64,000 bases of DNA from Carya illinoinensis (Eukaryota; Streptophyta; Magnoliopsida; Fagales; Juglandaceae). The stretch's first letter is position 1. Every line of letters starts with the position of its first letter. Both the position numbers and the translations under genes were made by a program. Below, one piece after another: positions 46,621 to 57,090 of this stretch. The stretch is from NCBI RefSeq assembly GCF_018687715.1, contig NC_056764.1, forward strand, positions 8,136,501 through 8,200,500, given 5' to 3'. The notes beneath the pieces were generated by a model. It was given only the letters and a program-made list of their open reading frames with translations, did not search any database and had not been told where the DNA came from.

Positions 46621-49600
46621 ATGAAAGCCGTTCGTTTAGCTGTTCATTCCTGTCGAATTGGGTTGTTGAGTCGATTTCCGCGACCATATACAGTACGAAC
46701 TCTCTCTACAAATGCGACTTCAGGAGGTAGTATCTCCTTATCTTCTGGGTGCAAATTTGTATGAAATTATTGTGCGTTGGCGAGAGAATTAATCGAATTT
46801 TTTCAATGGGTTATGTTCTTCCGAGGTGTACCATAACTGGTTCCGAGTTTTTCCATTTCTATTAGCGTTTGGCTTGATACTGATTTATTTTTCTTCTGAG
46901 CTATACCCTCACTGGTTTTGTTCTGTGATCCCAAATTTTTCTTGGTGCATCCTTCTGAGCTTCTCAAATATATATATATATTTTAATTTTGGTTTCTTGA
47001 ACCTTTTGAACAGGCAGTGGGATTGCTGATAATAAGCAATCCAACTCATTTGAGTCGGCCGATGAATTTGAGCGGCGCATTTTCAGTGACTTTTCTGGGG
47101 GCGATGCTAAATCCAATTCCTTTTTCGAAAAGTTTGATAGACTTGTAAAGGGTCGCGACAGATCGGGTTACAGAGTGAGCGAAGGAAGTAATTCCCAGAC
47201 ATTGGATGGCCTGGATGAGAGCTTCAACACATTATCTGATGGAATGGATGGGAAGTTGAAGAAGGCAGCCACATATTTTTCGTTTGATACGGAGGAAATA
47301 GAGAAAGATGATTATAAGTTTAGACCAGATATGAATTTTAAAGAGGGAATGACTTATGAAACCAAGGTAATCTAGCATACCCAGCCTCAGGCCTCTGTTA
47401 TTTTCGTATGGTTTTACCATGTTTTGGAAATGTTAAAGCTTACTCTTGAGCCGATCCTGTTTGTTCACCTGTTTTATATATTTATTTTGCCCAAATATCT
47501 TGTGAACACAAATATGTTCGTGTGTGGATATTTTTCTCTCATTTTTCTTTGGGTTATAAATTGAATCAAATGGTTATATGTGCTGATTCTTGATACGCAG
47601 GATGATGTTTGTTATATAAGATCCCATGTTGTTTTTCTTTGTAAGGTTAAACAGATAATTCCGAGCTTTTAGATGATTAGTTGAGAGGGAAAAACACCAA
47701 ATCCACTTGTTATTCTTCTTGCTTTCTTTATTTTTTGTTCATTATTCGACACTTGTTATTTATCTAGGTTCTTGCTTTGATAGTAGTTCTTTCTCCGAAA
47801 ACATTTGTTGATGTAGTAACAGCATAAATTAAAGGGTTTCAAATAATGAAAGCTGTAATTGCTGAACTTACCCATTAAAAAAATTGTTAAAGGGCGTCAA
47901 TCCATTGGGCATTTCTATAATTTCCTTTGCTATGCGCTACTAAATATGACCACTGTATACATTGTATATATCTTTAATTTCAGTTTAGGCGTGTACATAA
48001 TGAAAACTTCATTCTCAATTTTACAAGAATTTTTATGAAAGCCTTTTATTTGCTTCGCTTTGATGAAAATTCTGTTTTCCCAGAATGTATCCCAATATTT
48101 GGCCTAATCCTTCTCCTGTTGATTGATTCAACCTCTGATAAAAAAGTAATGCTGTTAGTGTTGCTATTCTGGTTTTCTTTCTACCATTATTCATCTTTAA
48201 GTTTGTCTCATTTAAGCACCACATGTATTTATACAGGATCTTGATCTTAGAAAGCCCGGAGTATGGAAACCTTCCAAAAGGCCCGAGTTTCAAGTTACTA
48301 CAAAGGAAGTTCTTAAAAAAGCTGATTTCAGGGTGAGCTTTTCTCGGTTTAATAAGTTCTATCTCTTATGATGTGTATATAAATACATTATAAAATATTT
48401 ACTCTTTCAAATGCGATCATGGAAGTAGGATTACTTTTGTTTTACATTGCTAGGTCTAATTATATTCCATGCTTCTGACTGATATTGATCAATATCCAAA
48501 TCACAAGTGGTGAATTTGTGATTATTAGGGTTTCCATTATTGATTTTGAAGTAGCTACCCCCTTAGCAGCTCTGATCACTGATTTGGATGGACAGTGCAT
48601 TTCTCTGTCTTATGTCCATAACACTGTTTTTTTTTTGTTTTCCCATCTCTTTCTTATATTGAGTTTAATTAACTATCAGTGATAGGTTCATTCCCTCGTA
48701 CCATCCTTCATTGCCTCAACCCTTCCCTTCCTTTTATTCCATACTATCTTTGTTTTAGAGTTATGTCATGTTGAAAGGGATCCACTAAGAAGAATGAAGT
48801 AAAGTTAGATGGTATCAAGCTGATTGGGCTCACAAAATCTTATCCCTTTTATATTGAAGCACACAAAATAAATAATACTGGTCATTTTCCATTGGGCGTA
48901 ATGAACCTAGAAATTAGTTAGAAATGTAAGTAAATAAGCCACACTGAAAAAAATAAAAGAAAAAGTACTCATATCCTTGCTGTTGCTACTAGAAATTCAG
49001 GGAACACAAGCACCTGCTTGTTTGGTGGTTACACATTTAATTTCACACGTTGGATGTGTTTGAATGTCATTATTTTTAAACCTTAAAATAACATTAAAAA
49101 AAAATTTTAATACCTTAAAATAACATAAAATATTCTAAAGAATATAAACACGTGTCCGTATTGTATCACGTTTTAGGTTTTTTTTTTTTTTTCCTGTAAT
49201 TATCAAGTCATCATATTTGTATTGTACCTACGTAGGTCCGGGGTTTAACAGGGTAAAGGACATGTTTTGTTTGCATAGTCTCTAGAGTTCCTTTTCATAT
49301 AAAAATAAAGGGTTATACCTTATTAGAGTTTTCAATTACATATTGGCGTGAGTTTTGTTGACCTTAAAAATATTTCTGAGTTCGATTTACCATATTCTTG
49401 GAAAACTTAATATTTTAGAACAGTAAAACATTATGTGGAGGTGGTTGTAATATCATCATGGCATGGTTATATTCAATTTGAATGCTATGGCTTTTCTCAT
49501 GTTTTCCAAATACTGTTCAAGAGTAGATTTTGGCCTTTCATTGGGTCCTCTGAGTGGCTATTGAGGTTTTTCCATGTTGCCCTTTGAAATGAGTTTATTT

Positions 49601-50083
49601 TTATAATATTGGTTGGCAAGTTTTTGTTTCAAACCATAGTGCATACTGCAGTGTATTTTTAACGTTAAGTTAAGCAGAGTCTATCTCTTGTTGTCTTCCT
49701 TGTCTGTTCTACGCAGAATGTCAGATTCCTTGCAAACTTCATAACGGAGGCTGGAATTATTATTAAGAGGAGCAAGGTAAAATTCAAGTATTAAGAACAT
49801 CATTTGGCTTCCTTCTATTAAATTTGATTGAACTTTTGTTGACATGTGCATCTTTATTTTATTTTCCTTGTTTATTGTGCAGACTGGCATCAGCGCCAAG
49901 GCCCAGAGGAAGGTTGCTAGGGAGATCAAAACAGCCAGAGCTTTTGGTTTAATGCCTTTCACAACCATGGGGACGAAATCGTTTGTGTATGGACAAACTA
50001 TGGAAAGTCTTGATAAGGATTTTGAGTACGAATCATATAATGCCCATGTAGGTGATGATGCAGATGGTGCAGACCCTCTTTGA
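46621..50083 (+). CDS. Mitochondrial ribosomal protein bS18, five exons
   Basis: Exons 46621-46726, 47014-47366, 48237-48332, 49717-49776 and 49883-50083 give 816 nt, 271 aa, all with GT/AG borders and an unbroken frame. The start [22 protein letters not shown] is Arg-rich and non-acidic, as in a mitochondrial presequence. The middle (~40-150) is an acidic plant-specific extension. The S18 core lies at about 155-250: [17 protein letters not shown], then [20 protein letters not shown], then [20 protein letters not shown]. Bacterial S18 is only ~75 aa, so most of this protein is extension. It is expected in the small subunit of the mitoribosome. A plastid location is less likely because plastid S18 is usually plastid-encoded. 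A final acidic tail ends DDADGADPL. Confidence 0.93.
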
Positions 50084-50618
50084 GCCGAGATTACGAGGTG
50101 AATGTTAAATTTCTATGTTCTTTTTGTTTGACAGCATCATTGAACATCCTGTATTGGGGAAAAAAAACAGAAAATGGAAAAGGATATCTGGATAATTGAA
50201 TGTGTTGAATGCTTCAAACATCGTTTATGGCTGTTAGGAGATGTTCTATTTGTTATTTCATAAATTCACTGCAGTAGCAATCAAATAATGCCGTTTTAGA
50301 TTTTCTATTTGCTATTGACCTATCCATCATGTAAACGCACTTCATTGATTGTTTATTTTTTTTGGTTGATTTGAATGAATGGATGCTCCTAGCAAACAGT
50401 GATCTGCGAGAACACTCGCAACTATCTCGGCTATTTCAATGTTAAAGACAATTTTATTTTTTTATTTTTGAAAAATAATAGTAAATAATAATAAAGAAAA
50501 ATTCTATTGTAAATTACATAAGAAAATTTTATTTAAAAATAAAACCAGGGCCACTCATGAGGGGTGGCCCTGCCCTCACTGACCACCCAAGCGGGTTGCT
50601 CAAGGGGTGGCTGTTATC
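50084..50618. other. Intergenic, 3' flank of bS18 to copia C
   Basis: Contains the 3'UTR of bS18 and AT-rich DNA. At 50547-50571 an 8-bp inverted repeat (AGGGCCAC ... GTGGCCCT) forms a small hairpin. The TSD TTATC of element C closes the stretch (50614-50618). Confidence 0.55.
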
Positions 50619-50945
50619 TAAAGAAGATTGCACTTTAGGTGTTTGGAGAAAATTCTCACTCAACGTGAGAGTGTATTGAGAGTCCTCTTTCTTATATATC
50701 TATTACCGAATACATGAAATTAAGAAAATATTACATAGAAAAAGAGATTTTTCTCTATTATGGAAAGAAAATAAAAGGTTTCCTAAAGTGAGATTGAGAT
50801 AGCCGTTGGGAGTGTTGAGAGCTTGCGGTAGATAGTTATGGTTAGTAGCCGTTGCTTGTAATCTTTCCATATGTACATGGACTAGCCGTTGGGCACCTTG
50901 CCTTGTTTGGCTTCAATAGATACATTGCTCTGTTTATCTTCAATA
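50619..50945 (-). repeat. 3' LTR of element C
   Basis: 327 bp, near-identical to 55105-55431. The last 64 bases of the gag-pol reading frame lie in it. Confidence 0.95.
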
Positions 50946-53900
50946 TGCCCCCGCAAACTTTGCCGAGAGAGAAGGCCAAGTTTGGATCGCATCAAGTGAA
51001 GGGCAGGTCGTCCAAGAGGCTTGGTGAAAACATCAGCTAGTTGTAAAGCGGCAGGAATGTGTCGAGTCTGAAGTAGTCCAAGAGCAACACGTTCACGTAC
51101 ATAATGATAGTCAATCTCGATATGTTTACTACGAGCATGAAAAACGGGATTGACGGTCATGTAAAGAGCACTGAGATTGTCACAAAATAAAAGTGGTGGA
51201 GAAGGGAGATGAACACCAAGATCTCGCAGAATAAAGGAAATCCATGTAAGCTCAGCGGTAGTATGGGCCATGGCACGATACTCAGCTTCAGTGCTAGAAC
51301 GAGACACAGTATGTTGTTTCTTAGCAGACCATGAGATACAGTGTCCGCCGAGAAAAATACAATATCCAGTGGTAGATCGTCGGGTGTGAGAACAACCAGC
51401 CCAATCTGCATCTGAAAAAGCATAAAGATCAAGTGTAGTGAAATGAAGACCAAGGTCAAAAGTGCCATGTAAATAGCGAAGAATGCGTTTTACCATTTTA
51501 TAGTGGGAAATGGTTGGTGCATGCATAAATTGTGAGACAAAATTAACACTATAGGCTAGGTCAGGTCGTGTAAGAGTGAGATATTGAAGGGCACCAACAA
51601 TACTACGGTAATGTGAAGGGTCGGGAAACGGGATATCACTAGTAAGGCCTTTAGTGTGGGCCATCATAGGTGTGCCCATGGGCTTGCTATCTTGCATTTG
51701 CGCTCGTTCAAGAATTTCAAGAGCATATTTTGTTTGAGAAAGAGTGAGCCCAGCAGAAGTACGGGTAATCTGTATGCCTAAAAAATAATGCAATGGACCA
51801 AGATCTTTCATAGCAAATTGCCTACCAACAGTGTATGTAAAGTCATGTAAAAGGTCATGATTAGAACCAATTAAGAGAATATCATCAACGTATAATAGTA
51901 AAACAAGAATACCACGAGAGCAATTACATATAAAAAGAGAGGGATCTGCCGTACTACATGTAAATCCATAAGAAATAAGGAATGTACTAAATTTATCAAA
52001 CCATGCACGAGAAGCTTGTTTTAAACCATAAAGAGCTTTATTTAATTTGCAAACATAGGAAGAAAGAGTGGGATCGATAAAACCTGGAGGTTGTTCCATA
52101 AAGACTGACTCCTTGAGATCACCATGCAGGAATGCATTTTTTACGTCAAGTTGGCGAAGATCCCATTGATTTACAATGGCTAAGCTGATGACAATTCTTA
52201 TGGTGCCAGCTTTGATAACAGGGGAGAACGTCTCATTATAGTCGACACCATCGATTTGATGAAAACCTTTAGTGACAAGACGTGCTTTTAGACGGTCAAG
52301 AGTGCCGTCTGCCGTAAGTTTGGTCTTGAAGACCCATTTACATCCAACTACTTGCATGTCAGGAGTTCGAGGAACTAGAGTCCATGTGTTGTTTGCATGA
52401 AGAGCGTGTAATTCATCACGCATTGCCTTAGACCACCCGGCATGATTTAGTGCGGAGCGAACTGTTTTTGGTTCTTTGGGTAGGTCGAGAAGAGTATGGA
52501 TATTGGCATATTTAGGATTAGGTTTCCGAATCCCATCTTTTGCACGAGTGACCATGGGGTGATTTGTAGTAGCCCGAGGGGAGAGAGGTGTAGGTGGTGG
52601 AGTGGGCGAGGAAGAGATAGGGGATTCATCTAAAGTGGGGGACACATCATTAGTGGGTGTGGTCATGGGGGGAGGGAGGGAACTAATCGCGTGAGATGTT
52701 AAGGGGATGGGGATAGGAGGAACCTGCATAGGAGTTGCACTAGGAATATCATCAGCATTAGTCATAGGTGAGCGCCAATCAACAAAAGTTGATAAAACTT
52801 GATTATCAGAAAAAGGTAAATGAAGATTACCGGGTTGTTTGAAAGGAAAATTTGTTTCATCAAAAACAACATGGCGAGAAATGAAAGTCTTGCGAGAGGT
52901 TGGATGATAACATTTATAACCATGGTGTTTATCACTATAACCCAAAAAAATGCATGGAATAGTTTTGGGATCAAATTTATTTTGTTTTGAATCCCAAGTG
53001 TAAGGGTAACATTTTGAGCCAAAAACACGTAATGAAGTATAGTCGGGATAATTCCCATAAAGCAAGTAAAAGGGAGATTGAAATTTGATGGATGCAGAAG
53101 GGAGTCGATTAATTAAGAAAACAGCTGTAGAAAAGGCTTCAACCCAAAAACGTTTGGGTACACCACTATGAAAAAGCATAGTCATACCTAATTCACGGAT
53201 TGTACGATGACGACGTTCAACGGAACCATTTTGTTCAGGTGTATGTGGGCAAGAGTAATGATGAAGAATACCTTGTCTTTGAAGATGCAAGTTAAAATCA
53301 TTACCGGTGAATTCACCACCACCATCAGTTTGAAAAATTTTAATTTTCTTATTAAATTGACGATCAACAAATTTTTCAAAGAGTAAGAATGCATTAAAAA
53401 AATCAGATTTTTTTCTTAAAGGGATAAACCACATATATTTAGAAAAAGTATCAACAATACAAGCATAAAACTGAAATTTACCAACAGATAAAACGGGTGC
53501 AGGACCCCATAAGTCACAATAAAGTTTATCAAAAATACCATGAGGAGTACTAGTAGAAGGTAAAAAAGGAAGTTTACTCATTTTTCCCAATTGGCAACTC
53601 TCACATAGAGAGGTACCTTTATTTTTTCCTAAAATATTAATAAAACCTTTAGTACGTAAAAAATGAACAGTAGAGGCTTGGGGATGTCCCAGCCGTTGAT
53701 GCCACACTTCTTCGGGAACCGATCGAAAACGGGTGGAGAAGTGTGCTTCAGTAGGTGGGGTCAAGATGTAGAGATTACCCTTCCGATGTCCCGTTAACAA
53801 TGTGCGGTTGGTTGCTCGTTCCTTAATAGAAAAACCAAGACCATAAAATTCACAAGAATAAGGATAATCAGATGTTAATTGACTAATAGACAAAAGATTT

Positions 53901-55060
53901 TTTGCTAAATCCGGGACAAGTAGAACATCTTTGAGCATAATACAAGAATCACCATTGCCAATAAAAGTATCACCAATATGAGTAATTTCATGAAGACTAC
54001 CATCACCAATAATTACAGCATCATGTCCAAGGTAGCGACGAATATTATTAAGCATACCTGAGTTACCTGTCATATGAGCGGAAGCACCCGTATCGGCAGT
54101 CCATTCAGCATCAGTGGACGGATCATTGAGGGTCATTGCAGCTAAAGCCTGCGGGATATCGTCTGGTTGCAAACTATGGTTGAATCGTTCCCAACACTTT
54201 AAAGCGATATGGCCATGTTTGCCGCAGATTTGACACACCTCGGAACGGGTTGAATCACGTCCAGTCCCTTTGTAAGAATTATTATTTGAGCCTCCAGGAT
54301 GAGTTTTAGGGCCATTGGACCGTGGGGCATGGTTAGCTGGTGGGAACCCACGACCCTTGGAATTAAAAGATTTTTGGAACCCTCGTTCCCGTGTTTTGGA
54401 GAAGGGTTGAGACCCTTTGTGGCCATAGAAGGCAACTGGCTGAGAGGAGAGTTGTTCGTGCAGCTGGGTCCTCATCTCGAACCCTTGGAGGAGCGGCACC
54501 AATTCACCGTATGTCGGCATAGGAGGTTTCAACATGGTGGTTGTAAAAGTCTCATACTTGGGGCCGAGACTATTGAGAAGAGAAAATACCTGCATCTTGT
54601 CACTCACCGGTCGGCCGATTGCAGCAAGATTGTCACAAATTCCTTTGAAGATTCGAAGATGATCAGCCAATGGAGTGGAAGAGTCCTTCCGCATGTAGGA
54701 CAGCTGCTGGGTGAGTTGAAATTCCCGTTCTGGGGAATTTTGAGCATAAGCAGCTTGGAGAGATTGCCATACTTGATATGCCGTGTCCATGCCGACCACC
54801 AAGCTGAGAGATTCTTCAGAAAGAGTGCCAAGAATCCACCCACGAAGGAGTCGATCATGTTTCCGCCATTGGAGGTAAGTCTCACTCACCTCTTTGTCGT
54901 GGGTCTCATCTGGTTGGGGGGGTGGGTTCGCTTCCGTGAGGTGGGATAGAAGGTCTTGGCTTTCAGCCAAGGCCATAATCTGTTCCTTCCATAAGGGGTA
55001 GTTCCCCTGTGTTAATTTCAGTGTAACAAAGTTGTTTACTGAAAGGGAGATGCAGGCCAT
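50882..55060 (-). CDS. Copia gag-pol polyprotein of element C
   Basis: Uninterrupted 1392-aa frame. The longer open frame begins at a GTG, so I take the ATG at 55060 (MACISLSVNNFVTLKL), 45 nt inside the element from the 5' LTR. Gag occupies about 1-300 with a zinc knuckle CQICGKHGHIALKC near 275. Protease has the DTGASAHM core near 322. Integrase (~450-690) shows HQRLGH, CESC, the TDGGGEF acidic site and the PEQNGSVERRHR region. RT (~880-1130) shows [12 protein letters not shown] and LLLYVDDILL (near 1056). RNase H (~1170-1370) shows SDADWAGC, SSTEAEY and CDNLSALYM. Key catalytic residues are all present. The frame continues through the purine tract and stops inside the 3' LTR. The product is the replication machinery of the retrotransposon; it has no host role. 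Confidence 0.96.
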   Translation of the reverse strand: MACISLSVNNFVTLKLTQGNYPLWKEQIMALAESQDLLSHLTEANPPPQPDETHDKEVSETYLQWRKHDRLLRGWILGTLSEESLSLVVGMDTAYQVWQSLQAAYAQNSPEREFQLTQQLSYMRKDSSTPLADHLRIFKGICDNLAAIGRPVSDKMQVFSLLNSLGPKYETFTTTMLKPPMPTYGELVPLLQGFEMRTQLHEQLSSQPVAFYGHKGSQPFSKTRERGFQKSFNSKGRGFPPANHAPRSNGPKTHPGGSNNNSYKGTGRDSTRSEVCQICGKHGHIALKCWERFNHSLQPDDIPQALAAMTLNDPSTDAEWTADTGASAHMTGNSGMLNNIRRYLGHDAVIIGDGSLHEITHIGDTFIGNGDSCIMLKDVLLVPDLAKNLLSISQLTSDYPYSCEFYGLGFSIKERATNRTLLTGHRKGNLYILTPPTEAHFSTRFRSVPEEVWHQRLGHPQASTVHFLRTKGFINILGKNKGTSLCESCQLGKMSKLPFLPSTSTPHGIFDKLYCDLWGPAPVLSVGKFQFYACIVDTFSKYMWFIPLRKKSDFFNAFLLFEKFVDRQFNKKIKIFQTDGGGEFTGNDFNLHLQRQGILHHYSCPHTPEQNGSVERRHRTIRELGMTMLFHSGVPKRFWVEAFSTAVFLINRLPSASIKFQSPFYLLYGNYPDYTSLRVFGSKCYPYTWDSKQNKFDPKTIPCIFLGYSDKHHGYKCYHPTSRKTFISRHVVFDETNFPFKQPGNLHLPFSDNQVLSTFVDWRSPMTNADDIPSATPMQVPPIPIPLTSHAISSLPPPMTTPTNDVSPTLDESPISSSPTPPPTPLSPRATTNHPMVTRAKDGIRKPNPKYANIHTLLDLPKEPKTVRSALNHAGWSKAMRDELHALHANNTWTLVPRTPDMQVVGCKWVFKTKLTADGTLDRLKARLVTKGFHQIDGVDYNETFSPVIKAGTIRIVISLAIVNQWDLRQLDVKNAFLHGDLKESVFMEQPPGFIDPTLSSYVCKLNKALYGLKQASRAWFDKFSTFLISYGFTCSTADPSLFICNCSRGILVLLLYVDDILLIGSNHDLLHDFTYTVGRQFAMKDLGPLHYFLGIQITRTSAGLTLSQTKYALEILERAQMQDSKPMGTPMMAHTKGLTSDIPFPDPSHYRSIVGALQYLTLTRPDLAYSVNFVSQFMHAPTISHYKMVKRILRYLHGTFDLGLHFTTLDLYAFSDADWAGCSHTRRSTTGYCIFLGGHCISWSAKKQHTVSRSSTEAEYRAMAHTTAELTWISFILRDLGVHLPSPPLLFCDNLSALYMTVNPVFHARSKHIEIDYHYVRERVALGLLQTRHIPAALQLADVFTKPLGRPALHLMRSKLGLLSRQSLRGHIEDKQSNVSIEAKQGKVPNG
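50946..50957 (-). other. Polypurine tract of element C
   Basis: Reads GTTTGCGGGGGC(A) on the element strand immediately before the 3' LTR. It would prime plus-strand DNA synthesis and lies within the coding frame. Confidence 0.75.
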
Positions 55061-55092
55061 CGGTGGAGAAGACTCTCTTACTCTCACTTAGG

Positions 55093-55104
55093 CTCTTGAT
55101 ACCA
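55093..55104 (-). other. Primer binding site of element C
   Basis: TGGTATCAAGAG on the minus strand, adjacent to the 5' LTR end, close to the initiator Met-tRNA type PBS TGGTATCAGAGC. Confidence 0.8.
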
Positions 55105-55431
55105 TAAAGAAGATTGCACTTTAGGTGTTTGGAGAAAATTCTCACTCAACGTGAGAGTGTATTGAGAGTCCTCTTTCTTATATATCTATTACCGAATACA
55201 TGAGATTAAGAAAATATTACATAGAAAAAGAGATTTTTCTCTATTATGGAAAGAAAATAAAAGGTTTCCTAAAGTGAGATTGAGATAGCCGTTGGGAGTG
55301 TTGAGAGCTTGCGGTAGATAGTTATGGTTAGTAGCCGTTGCTTGTAATCTTTCCATATGTACATGGACTAGCCGTTGGGCACCTTGCCTTGTTTGGCTTC
55401 AATAGATACATTGCTCTGTTTATCTTCAATA
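55105..55431 (-). repeat. 5' LTR of element C
   Basis: 327 bp; on the element strand it starts TATTGAAGATAAACAG and ends GCAATCTTCTTTA. One visible difference from the other LTR. Confidence 0.95.
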
Positions 55432-55489
55432 TTATCAACACCAATATAGGCTATTATCAACCACCTAGGCTATATATTGGTGTTGATAA
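55432..55489. repeat. Perfect 17-bp inverted repeat at the insertion site of C
   Basis: TTATCAACACCAATATA (55432-55448) and its exact complement (55473-55489) are separated by 24 nt. The first five bases are also the target duplication of element C. Confidence 0.88.
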
Positions 55490-57048
55490 CTTGATGTGGC
55501 ATCTCGAACGGCATGCTACGAGATTTGGACGCAAAGATCAATTTTTATCAACCTTACAAATGTGTTTTGTATAATTAGTACATATTATTGCGAACTGAAT
55601 CCAAAGCCTCCTGTGTCTCCATTTGCGAAATAATTACGCTGCTCCATGTGAGCTGCCCTTTCGAGCAACGAAATGACATGGAACTTTAGAAAAATGATTG
55701 TGAGTAGGGATTGGGAGGAAGGTAAAGAAGGGACAAGCATGGCGAGGAGGCAGATCTCCGATCGCCATGCCCTATCCTGTGAAGCTCACGAGATGGAGAC
55801 ACTTTACTCTCAAAACAACAATGCTAAACAAGTAAAAAGAGAAAACAAAGAGTTTATAATATAGTATGTCATCTTTATCCCTAGCCGTTGTCTTTATGCT
55901 TAACACCTCTCTCTTGTAAATAAATTTTGGTCCAATATCAATTTTTAATCAAATTTGCCGATAAAGTACTCTAGAAACAAGCTGCAATCAATCCAAATTC
56001 CAGGTTGTCGCGTCGAGGAATGTCATGACAGGCAACAGTGACTCTCTTCTTCTGTGTATGGTTTTCTAACGTAGGTGTAGTTGAAAAGTTGTTCTCAGGA
56101 TGCTTGGAAACTTTTCAGTAGGGTTCATACTTGCAACAGTTCGGCGAGTTAATTAATTAATTATCAAGTATTGCAATATATTATTAATGAGTAATTATCA
56201 ACAGGCATATATCTAATCAAGTTGAATACGACAAACATTAAAAATACCTCCACAAAAGTCTATACGATTCCAAATGATTAGTTTAAAAGCTCAAACCACC
56301 CGTGATTTCACAGACCAAAGAAACAAAGCACCACAGTAGCCATCCCAAACAGCGATGAAGCCTTGTCGTGTTCTAGTTAAGTTGTAGTTTACAATTTTTA
56401 GACAACTCTACCTCATTTGATTTATTGAACTTAATTTCAAATTAAAAAAAAAAAAAATTGGGGTTTACGAGTACTAATGCAGGTGAAGCATCGCTGTTAT
56501 GGACAGCTAACAAATGGTTCAAAGAAATCCAGGTTAGAGCATTTGCAGCATATAGCGTACCCTTAGAAACTTTCAAGTGTCAAACCAATTATCCAATCCA
56601 AACTAGCTAGCTAGCTAGGCTGGTTTCCAACGACGTTTTCTGCATTTTTTCTCATGCGGCTACTTCATAACTCTTGAGAGAGCATTGACTATTGCCACTG
56701 GAATTTTGCTGGCTAACACTACCACCACTTATTATTGTTGCTGGCTTTATACTTTATGTACCTTTTTTAAGAGCTTAAATGGGTATGAGATAGGGTGGTG
56801 TAGTATGGCGTCCAGCTTTAACCACTCCGTGCCCGCTATTAAAAATTTCTAAAAGGTCAATATTTGTTAGATTATTTGCATACTGTTTGTATTATTTTGT
56901 AAAAACATTTTTTCTGATGTGCTTTGTTATTATACATAGTTAACTTTTTAACTTCGATACAAATCTGTCCGTCACTTTTATCATTTCCGATCTCTTCTTC
57001 TTCTTCTTCTTCTTCAATTGATAGATCTTCTTCCTCATCTCTCTCTCA
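55490..57048. other. Intergenic, upstream of the CCR3-like kinase gene
   Basis: No gene or repeat recognised, apart from short self-complementary runs (TTAATTAATTAATTA near 56150, CTAGCTAGCTAGCTAGG near 56603) and a CTT run just before the uORF (about 56992-57015). Presumably promoter and 5'UTR of the kinase gene. Confidence 0.5.
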
Positions 57049-57090
57049 ATGAAGAAGAAAAAACCGCTACTGTCACAATCTTTCAAATGA
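57049..57090 (+). promoter_or_regulatory. uORF overlapping the kinase start codon
   Basis: ATG at 57049 opens a 13-codon frame (MKKKKPLLSQSFK) ending in TGA at 57088-57090. The stop overlaps the main ATG at 57087 as ATGA. If the transcript includes it, ribosomes would translate the uORF first and reinitiate, or leak past it. Inferred from sequence only. Confidence 0.55.

Larger units (their letters stand above)
50619..55431 (-). mobile_element. Intact young Ty1/copia element C
   Basis: Complete element in minus orientation. It has 327-bp LTRs (50619-50945, 55105-55431), a 5-bp target duplication TTATC (50614-50618, 55432-55436), PBS TGGTATCAAGAG directly after the 5' LTR, purine tract GCGGGGGCA before the 3' LTR, and one open gag-pol frame. 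The LTRs show a single difference by eye (ATGAAATT versus ATGAGATT), so the insertion is recent. The LTR termini are TA...TA (TATTGAAG ... CTTCTTTA on the element strand) rather than TG...CA. It is related in sequence to the much older element A. Confidence 0.95.

Noticed and set aside
54299..54949. 216-codon frame on the plus strand
   Set aside because: It is antisense to the intact gag of element C and is explained by that coding sequence.
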